A program made the position numbers and the translations under genes. 64,000 nucleotides of DNA. Source: Tupaia tana (lineage: Eukaryota; Chordata; Mammalia; Scandentia; Tupaiidae). Position 1 is the first letter of the stretch. Every line of letters begins with the position of its first letter. This document shows positions 55,505-64,000 of the stretch, piece by piece. Location of the stretch: contig JAKSZU010000008.1 of assembly GCA_026018925.1 (NCBI GenBank), forward strand, positions 3,958,915-4,022,914, written 5' to 3'. Below the pieces are notes generated by a model. That model saw only the letters and a list, made by a program, of their open reading frames with translations, did no database searches and was not told where the DNA came from.

Positions 55505-56922
55505 GACACACAAGAACTATGGGGAAAGAAGAGATAGCATGGGCAGCTATCTAACAAAATGGAAGGAATTCTTATCATCTAGCTGGATCTTCAGAAACGT
55601 TTATGAATTCAACCTCAAAAGCCTTTGATAATTGGCATGCAGAGAGGTGTTCTGTCGCTAGACTGTCAGAATACTCCAGGTCAGAGGAACTAAGATCTAT
55701 AAGGCCTGTGAATGAATTGTATTGAGGAGATGGTGCTAAGCCATTCTGGGCTGTCAGCTGGATGGGGGAGGAAGCACACTTGTGTTCAGGACCCTGCCTT
55801 GCTATATACTTGGTGCAGTGTCCGGGACACAATAGCAAACCCATTTGTATTCTGCGTGAGTTATGAATGCACACATACATGAGAGAATCCGGAGGCTGAG
55901 CACACATTGATTCTGAGTGTCGAAGAGAAAAAGGAGACTAAAAGCAAAGACTTATTGAAGCCCTGGTGTCTGCTAAGGACATAGTCCCATGAAGAATCAG
56001 GGAAATCACAGCCATGCCTTGTGAGTTATGAGCCAATCACTATTCAGCTGTTTGCAGTGCCTTTGGGTGTAGTTGGAATACGCTGAAAGTTACTCTAAAT
56101 AATGTTCTTGCTGCCTCTATTATTGCCACTTAGAAACTCTCAGAGTCAGAGAAACAGATGAACCTGGTTATTTTTTCTGAGGGAGTCCATGAGATACTAT
56201 GTTCCAAATTCAAATCAGCAATGAGTACTTTGAGGTTGGATGATTAAATGGAATTACAGATCCCTGGCAAACGTGATTAAGGGAAAAGATTATAGAAGCA
56301 TGTAAGAAATGGGAAATATTATTAAAAATATGTCTGCACTTGGTACTGCATCCCTAACCCTTTCTGAAGATCCATTATTATGCCAAAAACCAGTGCAAGA
56401 ATAATGATAGTGACATTTACTAAAGAACTACAAACAGTATAACTTTCCATTTTAATGTTCCATATTTCTCATGTTTATACAGAACTCAGAAAGGTTTTAT
56501 GTTTATATCCAAATTCATGGTGTTTTTCCCCCCACTTCTTTTTCAAATTACTAAGAATATTTTCTCTTGGCATCTACATGAAGTTCGAAGGTTTATGAGA
56601 CTCCTGATAATGAATAGGCAGTGACATTTTAATAAGTTCCCGATTTTTGAGCTATTGTTTTTGCTGATTATATTTAGAAAGGTTCATTTTATAATAACAT
56701 ACATTCTTCACAGCAATTTGTTTTTGAAGAACTAAATTAGCAGGCTAAAAATTTAAGGTATAACTCAGTTTTGTTTCATTTTGTTTTGCACCAGTTTTCT
56801 TTCAATGGAGCTTCTGGGAAGTTAGTCGATGTATTTGCATGATAGTAAACTTAAATATTTAGACCCTGAAAACTCTATAAATGATTCCTTGGGGGAGCTA
56901 TGTTCCAGTTAAGGCATGTATT
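55505..56922. other. Unassigned, mostly unique
   Basis: No repeat family recognised with confidence. Open frames are short and lack motifs. 56,100-56,300 has some resemblance to old LTR sequence but not enough to call. Confidence 0.3.
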
Positions 56923-56924
56923 AT

Positions 56925-57300
56925 AGTATGTACACCTAGTTCTGTGTCTGCTTATTTCTCTCCCTCCAAAATTCATATGCTGAGACCCTAACCCTGATGA
57001 TGATGGTATTATGAGGTGGAACCTTCTGGAGGTGATTAGGTTGTGAAAATGGACCTTCATGAATGTGATTGCTGTGTTCACAAAAAGGCCTGGGGGCTGC
57101 TTCTGCCTCGTCCACCATGTGGGGATGATCTCGTAGGCACCGTGCGTGGACTGGAAAGCTGCCCCCGCCTGACACGGTATCTACTGGAGTCTTGTTCTTG
57201 GGCTTCCAAAGCTAGAACCATGAAAATATATTTCTTCTGTTTAAAAGACACTCGACCTATGTTATTTTGTTTTAATAGCCAAACAGACTACCACACAGAG
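56925..57300 (+). mobile_element. MaLR-type LTR fossil, sense
   Basis: tccctccaaaattcatatgctgagaccc, gatggtattatgaggtgg, aggtgattaggttg, tgaatgtgattgctg, and the end ctatgttattttgttttaatagcc follow MST/MLT1-class LTRs closely in order. Solitary, old. Confidence 0.75.
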
Positions 57301-57419
57301 TTGAAATACCATATATTTGGTAATAAGTTGAAGCTTTCTCAAAGGCTGACCTAGCCAGGCTGCACTGTGTTTCCTAGAATTGCCTTTTCTTTGCATTTCT
57401 GGTCAAGGTGGACCACAGG

Positions 57420-57442
57420 GCTCTCTCTCTCTCTCTCTCTTT
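57420..57442 (+). repeat. (CT)n microsatellite
   Basis: ctctctctctctctctctct next to a T/G-rich run, at the tail side of a SINE. Confidence 0.85.
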
Positions 57443-57477
57443 TGTTTTTGTTTTTTTGTTTTTTTGGGGTTTTTTTT

Positions 57478-57713
57478 GGTTGGTTGTTATGGGGTATATG
57501 TGCTCACTAGACAGAGACAGAAACAGAGAGAAAGGGAAAGTGAAAAAGCAGGAATGGCCATGCTGCGATCCCTTCTCCTCCAGCCTCCTCTAGGGATTTT
57601 GGGCACACACACGTGCCTACATGATACTCAAGCCCCCAGTGTAGGACTTGAACCATAGAGTCCGCCATGTAGGATCCAGCCGACTTAACCTTCACGCCAC
57701 CTGCTGGCCCCCA
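57478..57713 (-). mobile_element. tRNA-derived SINE, long form, diverged
   Basis: tggttgttatggggtatatgtgctcactag, purine run, head reversed (ggacttgaaccatagagtccgcc) and cacctgctggccccc. Confidence 0.87.
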
Positions 57714-58378
57714 GGGACCTTGTTGTGGGAGAGTGAAGTGACAGCCGTCGCGTCACTCACACATGTGTGCTCCTGTGTCTGCAGCTGCCCATCTTTTCTG
57801 GACTCACCTTCAGTGTCTCTGTGCCCTGCCAGGTGTGTATCCTTAACCCCACAGTGGGAAGCCCTGGTTGGGCCAGGTCCCCGTGCCACCATGACCTTAC
57901 ACAGGCACGTCTCCTTTCATCACTCTTTGCCTTATTGCTCTCCACAGGTAATTGCATGTTTACAAATGAAGGTTTGTGGCAGCCCTGCATCAAACAGCCC
58001 AGTCCTGGTCCTGATCCAGAAGCGTGTGCTTACTTCCTGTCTGTGTCACATGTTGGTAACTCTCGTGACACACCCAGCTTTTTCATTACTGTTGAATCCA
58101 TTAGTGACCTGTGTTCAGTGATCTTTGGTGTTACTGTTGCAATCACTTTGAGCCACCAGAAACTGTACCCATCTAACACAAAATGAGTCAATAAACCTTG
58201 TATGTTCCGGCTGCTCCCCCATCTGACTGCTTCCGGCCTCTCTCACTCTGCAGGCCTCCCTGTTGCTAAGACACAGCAGTGTTAAAATTATGCTAGCTAA
58301 AACCCTACAATGGCCTGTAAATGTTCAAGTGAAAGGAGGAGTTTCATGTCTCTCACTATAAATCAAAATCTAGGAATA

Positions 58379-58630
58379 GGGCTGGCTCCATGGTCTGGTG
58401 TTTGAAGCAGCTAGATCCTACATTGTCAAGAGCATAGTTCGAATCCCAGCCCTGGCAGCCTAAAAAACATGCCAGGTACCTGTGTATGCATGTCCCAAAT
58501 CCTGACAGGAATATGAAGCTGGGGAAGAAGGATTCTGGTAAAGACTATGTCCCATTGGGAGGTGCTTCTTTCTTAAACCTCTCTCTCTTTCTCTGGTGAC
58601 AGAATAAGCCCTCTGGGGGAAAAGAGTGAA
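58379..58630 (+). mobile_element. tRNA-derived SINE, old copy inside Tigger1
   Basis: agggctggctccatggtctggtgtttg, gttcgaatcccagccc, tctttctctggtgacag. Tigger reads ...caaaatctaggaat before it and gctagaagtgattaagc after it, so ctag(g/a)a is the duplicated target. CpG-poor: an early insertion. Confidence 0.87.
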
Positions 58631-59269
58631 AGCTAGAAGTGATTAAGCTTAGTAAAGAAGTCATATCTAAAGCTGAGATAGGTCCAAAGCTAGCCATCTT
58701 GTTCCAAAAAACTAACCAAATTGTGAATGGAAATGAAATATTCTTGAAGGACATTGAAAATGCTTCTCCAGTGAACACATGCATAGTAAGAAAGTCTTAT
58801 TGCAGATATGGAGATTATTTTTGTAGTCTGGAGAGATCAAGCCAGCTACAATATTCCCTTAAGCCAAAGCTTAATCCAGAGCAACACCCTCTTTTTAATT
58901 CTCTGAAGGCTGAGAGAAGCGAGAAGCTACAGAAGCAAAGACTGAAGCCAGTAGAGGTTGGTTAATGAAGTTTAAAGAAAGCCATCTCCATAACATAAAA
59001 TGCAAGGTGAAGAGAAGTTGTAGCTAAGGTCGTGGATGAGGGTGGGTGCACTAAAGGATGAATTTTCAGTGTAGATCAAATAGCCTTTCTCTGGGATGCT
59101 GACCAGGACTTTCATAGCTAGAAAAGACAGGCAATACGTGCCTCGAACTCTTCGAAGGATGGGTTGAATCTATTGTTAGGGATTAATGGAGCTGTTGATT
59201 GTAAATTGAAGCTGATGCTCATTTACCATTCTGAGACTCCTAGGGCCTTTAAGCATTATGCTCAGTCTG

Positions 59270-59499
59270 GGGCCAGCAGGGCCATAGTGGTTACAATGTT
59301 GAACTCTCACATGGCTCACGGCAGTTTGAATCCGGGACCCAATGGCTTGAAACTTACACTGGGCATGTATGCATGCCCAAAATCCCAAGAGGAGAATGGA
59401 GGAGAAGGGATTGCAGCATGGTCCTCCCTCCCGGTAGGGGTTATTTCTCACTTTCTTTCTCATCGTCTCTCTCTGACTAACTCACATGCCTTATGGCAA

Positions 59500-59525
<26 letters not shown>
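59270..59525 (+). mobile_element. tRNA-derived SINE inside Tigger1
   Basis: ggggccagcagggccatagtggttac, box B-like gtttgaatccg, poly-A 59,500-59,523. Flanked by aagcattatgct (59,249) and aagaattatgct (59,558). Confidence 0.92.
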
Positions 59526-59530
<5 letters not shown>

Positions 59531-60854
59531 TTAAAAAAAACTCATAAAACCCAAAAAAGAATTATGCTAAATCTACTCTACCTATGCTCTCTATGTGGAA
59601 TGACAAAGCCTGAATCACAACACATGTGTTTACATGTGTTCACATGATTTAATGAATGTTTTATGCTCATGGTTCAGACAGACTGACTGCTCATTGACAA
59701 TGTACTTGGTCACCAAGAGCTCTGACGGAGATGGACAGATTAATGTTGTCCCCATGCCTGCTAGCACCCCCACTCGGCAGCCATGGATAAGGAGCCATTT
59801 ACACTTTGAAGTCTCAGGATTTAAGGATGCGTTTCGTACGGCTATAGCTGCCATGAATAGTCATCCTCCGACGACTCGGGACAAGGTAAACAGAAAACCT
59901 TCTGGGAAGCATTCACCAATCTAGGTACCATGGAGGACATTCCTGATTCATGGGAGGGGGTCGAAATGTCAGCATGAACAGGTGGTTGGGGACCTGGATT
60001 TCAGTCCTCATGGACGACTCCTGGAAGGTGAAGAGTGCAGTGAAGGAAGTGACTTCTTTTTCTTGGGTGTGAAAGACATAGCAAAAAAATCAGAAACCAG
60101 TCAGTGTGAAGATGTTACTAATGGTTGTAATCTTATTAGAAAACTTCAATAAATGGGGAATTGCTTTTTATGAATGAACGAAAAACAAAAACAAAACAAA
60201 TGTTTTTCTGGAAGGAATCTGCTCCTGGTGAAGATGCTGGGAACGTTTTTGAGAGGACAAGAAAGGATTTAGAATATTACATAATTCTGCTGACAAAGCA
60301 GTGGCAGAGATTGAGAGGGCTGACTCCAACTTCAAATGAAGTTCTCCTGTGGTCAAAGTGTTGTCAAACATCATCACATACTGCAGATAAACCTCTCATG
60401 AAAAAGTCACTCGATGCAGCAAACTTCATTGTCTTATTTTGAGAAACCACCACTTTCAGCAAATACCAGTCTGATCTATTAGCAGCCAGCCACATCAAGG
60501 AAAGATGTGGCAAAAAAGTTTGTAACTCACTGAAGGTTGAGATGATTATTAGCATTTTTAGCAATAAAGTATTTTTTAAATAGGCAAAAGCATTTTAAGA
60601 TATAATGGTATTGTACACTCAATAAATAATTAAATAGTAGTTAAGCAGAACCTTTGTAAGCACTGAGAAACTGAAAAGTCTAATCGACTTGCTTTCAGGA
60701 GGTATTTGCTTTGTTGTGGTGCTCTGGACCCAAACCCACCATATCTCCGAAGTACTCCTGAACAAGATCGACACTGATTTCAGTCTTTCCTGTAAACGGT
60801 AGTTTGTGTTTGGAAATTAGAGTTTGCTTTTTTCTGTCCTTTGCTTGCTTTCTT

Positions 60855-61087
60855 TTCTGTTTTTTAATTGCCAGAGGGCATATGCTTTAACAAGAGAGAA
60901 ACTGAGACGCAGAAACAGAGAGAAGAAGGAACGGCCCCATTCCTTCTCTTCCATCTCTCCGTGGTGTCGGGATCATGGGCACTCACACTCATGCAGGGCG
61001 TTTTTCAGGGCGCAGAGGCCAGGACTGGTACTGTGGTCAGCCATGTGGGGTCTGGCTCCCTTCATCACTACCCATGGGCTGCCCTTT
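60855..61087 (-). mobile_element. tRNA-derived SINE, old copy
   Basis: tttttaattgccagagggcatatgctttaac, purine run, ccttctcttccatctctcc, agccatgtggggtctggctccc and atgggctgccct. Strongly diverged. Confidence 0.7.
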
Positions 61088-61237
61088 GCTTTCTGAATGG
61101 CTTTATGGTCTGGTTCCTTTCCTGTGGACTCGAAGCTTCAGAACAAGATGTAAACACAAGAACCTTGAACGTGACTGCACTGTGACTGTACGTGCTCTAT
61201 GCCATTCATAACAAACAATTTGTGTTTTCATATGTAT

Positions 61238-61398
61238 TTTAAGTAGTTATTTTATTTATTTATTTTTAATTTGACCAGAGAGGGACAGAGTAAGAGAGAG
61301 GGAAAGTGAGAAAGCAAGCCACCAGGTCCAGGACTCAAACCATGGTTGGTCACGTGGGAGCCCAGCACTCTTAACCACCATGCCACCTACTGACCCTA
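61238..61398 (-). mobile_element. tRNA-derived SINE, short form
   Basis: tttatttatttatttttaatttgaccagag, purine run, aagcaagccaccaggtccagg, ccatggttggtcacgtgg, catgccacctactgaccct. Confidence 0.9.
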
Positions 61399-61544
61399 GT
61401 TTCATATATTTATCAATGTTAACTGCTTATTCAAAATTTCCATAATGATAAATAATTCTTCATAGAATAAGATAGAATTTGTTTCAACATGGAAAGTCAT
61501 TAGTGTACAAATTTTAGAAAAGTTTTAGGAAGTTTTTTGGTTTT

Positions 61545-61782
61545 CATTACTTATTAAATTTGCTAGAGGGTGCATACTCTTGCTAGAGAGAGAGAGAGTG
61601 AGAAAGCACCCACCACAGAGGATGTGTGCACTGCAATCCATTCTGCATTTCTCTTTTTGCGATCTTGGACACGCACGCTCATGTCAACCTGTTTTTCAAG
61701 CCACTGGTCCAGTACTTAATCCATGAAGTCAGACGTGCGGGATCATCCAGCCACCTTAATCACTGCACCACCAGCCGGCCCT
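61545..61782 (-). mobile_element. tRNA-derived SINE, diverged
   Basis: ttattaaatttgctagagggtgcatactc, gatcttggacacgcacgctc, ccagtacttaatccatgaagtcag and accaccagccggccct. Confidence 0.8.
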
Positions 61783-61799
61783 TAGAATATTTTTAAAAG

Positions 61800-62145
61800 T
61801 AATTTTTGGTGGTTATGTGATAGTATAAGGGCTTTGAGAGAAATGCGAACTGTCTTTAGAATACAATTCTATAATCTCACACCAGTGCCTTATAGGAACA
61901 GTAGTATTACGTGGTTTGAAGTGGTTTCTGAAGAACATGGTTCTGACAGAAACTTTTCAAAAAACATAAACAAAAACAAAATGCACATACCTGGTCATTC
62001 CTTCATTCCAGACACTTACCTGGCACCTGGACCCTGTGCAGATACTGCTCCAAGTATGCGTTCATCAATGAGCAAAACAGAAAAACGATTCTACCATCTT
62101 GAGTAGATTCGTTGTTTTGATTTTGTTTTTACTTGTGATTATGGA
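61800..62145. other. Unassigned; short L2-like word near 62,000
   Basis: attccttcattccagacacttacctggcac...ctccaagtatgcgttcatcaatgagcaaaac resembles an old mammalian interspersed repeat of the L2/MIR age class. The rest is unassigned. Confidence 0.25.
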
Positions 62146-62149
62146 AAAA

Positions 62150-62300
62150 TGGAAAAGTCCCCATGTGTTCCCGAGCAGGTGTGCCCAGTCCTGGTGGAAT
62201 GCAGAATGGAGGAGAAAGCGTGCCATGTGACCATACTCATTTGGGAGTGCTTTCTCTCTCACACACATGCTTCCTGGCAAAAAACAAACACACAAAACAG
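62150..62300 (+). mobile_element. Old SINE fragment
   Basis: Lacks the tRNA head. Body aatggaggagaaagcgtgccatgtgaccat, gggagtgctttctctctcac and the end acacatgcttcctggcaaaaaac agree with the long form. Confidence 0.6.
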
Positions 62301-62335
62301 AGCCAACAGATTTCTTTGTTTCTTTTCTTTTCTTT

Positions 62336-62550
62336 TTTCTTTTCTAAGTTTATTTACTTATTTCCTCTGTGACAAGAGGGAGAGAGGCACTCCTTACAGG
62401 ATCTTCATACCTCAGCCCCTTACCCTGGCCAGCCCAGAGCACAGGAATGAGCATACTGAGCATTCACAGGGAGGTCCCAGGCCGTGAACCCTGGACCTTT
62501 CCATGTGTGTGCGGTTGCGTGACCACCATGCCACCACCTGGCCTCCCCTG
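62336..62550 (-). mobile_element. Old SINE copy, diverged
   Basis: tttctaagtttatttacttatttcc, purine run gagggagagaggc, then accctggacctttccatgtgtgtgc and gaccaccatgccaccacctggcc (head reversed). Confidence 0.65.
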
Positions 62551-62782
62551 ATGGACTCACATGCCCTGTGACTGAGAGGAGCTGGTGATTGCTCTGCAGC
62601 GCTAGCCCTGAGAAACAGAAAAGGTGGAGTCGTTCCCAAGATGAGGAGGACTGCAAGGGAGACAGCTTGGGCGATCAGGCTGGGTGCTCAGTTTCTGATA
62701 GTTTCTACTGGAAATGCTACTAGGTACCCCAAGTAAGTTTCCAATAGGAGAAGAATAGAATTTTTGAAAGGCTATTAACATG
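62551..62782. other. Unassigned short stretch
   Basis: Nothing recognisable. Confidence 0.3.
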
Positions 62783-62930
62783 AGGGGTCCTCAAAAAGTT
62801 ATGGAAAGTACATATTATGAAAAATCTGAACAATTTTTTGGCACCAAAATAAACTGATACTTAAATTCCATCTTTCCATGGGCTTTGGGAATTTCCCTTA
62901 TGCATTTGAAAAATCTGCATAAGAAGCCCT
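62783..62930 (+). mobile_element. Mariner-like element end
   Basis: aggggtcctcaaaaagttatgg is the same end seen at 18,931, followed by caccaaaataaactgatac and ccatctttccatggg. Degraded; the far end is not found. Confidence 0.4.
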
Positions 62931-63012
62931 ATCTTGAAAAAACATAATACATAGAGTCTAAAATCTCTCCAATTAAAAAATTTTTTGATTTTGCTTAAAA
63001 AGATGAATCTTT

Positions 63013-63269
63013 TATTTTGGAGAGGTTTTTGCTATAGGGTGCGTGTGCTCACCAGACAGACAAAGAGAGACAGAGAGATAGAAAGCAAGAAATCACCCCC
63101 CAGGGGGGATGGCCACGCTGCAATCCCTTCTCCTCCATTCTCCTCTCGGGATCTTGGGCACGAACGCCCATGCGCCCGGCGTGAGTTTAAGTCACCGGGT
63201 CCGGGACTCAAACCGCGGTCCACTACGTGGGAGTCCAGCGACATAGCCATTACGCTAACTGCTGGTCCC
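63013..63269 (-). mobile_element. tRNA-derived SINE, young-looking
   Basis: attttggagaggtttttgctatagggtgcg to aactgctggtccc. A 16-bp duplication aaaaagatgaatcttt lies at 62,997-63,012 and 63,270-63,285. Confidence 0.95.
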
Positions 63270-63431
63270 AAAAAGATGAATCTTTAACTTTTGTAACTAA
63301 ATCATCCTTTTTAAAAATATAGATAAGTAATGTTAATAATTCATTGTGATACTGACCTGTAGGACATTTTTGGAAATGCTAATAGCAAATAAGCAGATAC
63401 AAAAATTCTAAATGTATAAAAATATTGGTAG

Positions 63432-63612
63432 TGGCTGGCAAGTGGTGTGGTGGTTGAGGTGCTGAACTCCCACATGGACAACCGCAGTTCAAGTCCCGGA
63501 CCGGGTAGCTTGCTTGATCATTTTCCCTCTCTCTTTCTCTTTATCTGTGTGTGTGTGTCTCTGTCTCTCTCTGCTCAAATTAAAAAACAATAATGATAAT
63601 AAATAAAATTAA
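63432..63612 (+). mobile_element. tRNA-derived SINE, short form
   Basis: gtggctggcaagtggtgtggtggttgagg, box B agttcaagtccc, gtagcttgcttgatcattttccc, tctctctctgctcaaatta and an AAT/AAAAT tail. Confidence 0.9.
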
Positions 63613-63627
63613 ATAAAATAATTCTTT

Positions 63628-63835
63628 TTTTTTGGAGAGGTTTTTGCTATAGAGCGCATGTGCTCGCAAGAAAGACAGGCCACGCCACAATCCCTTCTCC
63701 TCCATGCTCTTCTCAGGATCTTGGGCACATGCACACGAGCCCAGGGTGAGTTTAAGCCACCGGGTCTGAGACTTGAACTGTGGTCGACTACATGGGAGTC
63801 CAGCGACATAGCCATTATGCCAACTGCTGGTCCCA
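63628..63835 (-). mobile_element. tRNA-derived SINE with internal deletion, in the tail of a short-form SINE
   Basis: tttggagaggtttttgctatagagcgc, shortened purine run, caactgctggtccc at right. The target aaataaaataattcttt is perfectly duplicated at 63,611-63,627 and 63,836-63,852, inside the tail of the preceding element. Confidence 0.95.
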
Positions 63836-63949
63836 AAATAAAATAATTCTTTAAACAAAGATAATTGTGAACCATCATGTGTTGGAATGTATGACTTAAA
63901 GAATTCACAAACCCTAACATACCAGAGGTGGTTTGTGATTAAACACAAT

Positions 63950-64000
63950 TTTTCAAGAACATATCTATGGCCTAGTAGTTAAGAACGTCACATCCCACAT
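63950..64000 (+). mobile_element. Start of a SINE cut by the window end
   Basis: tctatggcctagtagttaagaacg...catcccacat is the head of a diverged tRNA-derived SINE copy. Confidence 0.55.

Larger units (their letters stand above)
57902..60760 (+). mobile_element. Tigger1-type DNA transposon, nearly full-length
   Basis: The 5' end caggcacgtctcc and 3' end atatctccgaagtactcctg fit the Tigger1 inverted repeats. Transposase remnants appear in order. The 58,639 frame has SKAEIGPKLAI, FLKDIENASPVNT and LFNSLKAERSEK (N-terminal DNA-binding side). The 59,164 frame has NLLLGINGAVDCKLKLMLIY. ctgctcattgacaatg at 59,687 is the catalytic IDN region. The 60,161 frame has APGEDAGNVFER. After subtracting two SINEs it is about 2.35 kb, close to family length. 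DDE transposase of the pogo group; several frameshifts and stops make it inactive. Confidence 0.92.

Noticed and set aside
57781-57832. Possible exon between ctgtgtctgcag and gtgtgtat
   Set aside because: Splice-like words occur by chance. The segment lies between a SINE and the Tigger1 start, with no further support.
62783-62930. Exact family name for the mariner-like ends
   Set aside because: The terminal word is recognisable, but without a library search the family cannot be fixed, so only mariner-like is stated.

Overview
This is a repeat-rich stretch of a placental mammal genome. I find no intact host protein-coding gene, no CRISPR array and no bacterial-type operon. About sixty copies of one tRNA-derived SINE family dominate the window. 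They lie among many LINE-1 (L1) fragments on both strands, one nearly full-length Tigger1-type DNA transposon, a few old MaLR-type LTR fossils, mariner-like ends and many microsatellites. The SINE head (gggaccagcag...) has a clear box A-like segment and box B (ggttcgagtcc). It is followed by a purine/pyrimidine-rich body, a run of ctctctgtctg and an A-rich tail. A diverged dimeric 7SL/Alu-like SINE at 33,298-33,715 places the species in Euarchontoglires. Together with the lineage-specific tRNA SINE, a tree shrew (Scandentia, Tupaia) fits best. That is inference from memory of SINE families, not a database match.

Layout. 1-1,355: L1 ORF2 3' part (+) split by a SINE. 1,430-1,880: unassigned, with a small cysteine-bearing reading frame on the minus strand. 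1,984-2,975: three SINEs. 3,130-5,565: minus-strand L1 with ORF1 and 3' UTR but no visible ORF2, and a tandem 126-bp unit at its 5' side. 5,880-9,790: L1 ORF2 plus 3' UTR (+), with two L1 3' ends inserted in it. 10,140-10,985: another L1 3' end. 11,290-20,340: SINEs, a GC-rich segment (12,690-13,210), an L1 3' end (14,765-15,345) and a SINE inside a SINE (19,530-20,060). 20,340-24,630: the most unique-looking part, including a GC-rich block at 20,510-21,170. 24,630-28,860: old LTR fossils and SINEs.

29,060-34,085 is a long minus-strand L1, meeting head to head a plus-strand L1 at 34,090-38,262. 39,330-53,790 is an L1 graveyard of fragments in both orientations, cut many times by SINEs, most with clear target-site duplications (TSDs). 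54,050-56,925 is mostly unassigned, apart from one L1 3' end and one SINE. 56,925-57,300 is a MaLR-type LTR fossil. 57,902-60,760 is a Tigger1 transposon holding two SINEs. The window ends in further SINEs and mariner-like fragments.

The insertions give a relative order: Tigger1, MaLR and older L1s first, then lineage L1s, then diverged SINE copies, then CpG-rich SINE copies with 10-17 bp TSDs typical of L1-driven retroposition. Reading frames seen across the window are L1 ORF1/ORF2 remnants, Tigger transposase remnants, or recurrent translations of the SINE body and its simple-repeat tails. SINE boundaries are good to a few bases where a TSD is quoted, otherwise to about 10-20 bases.
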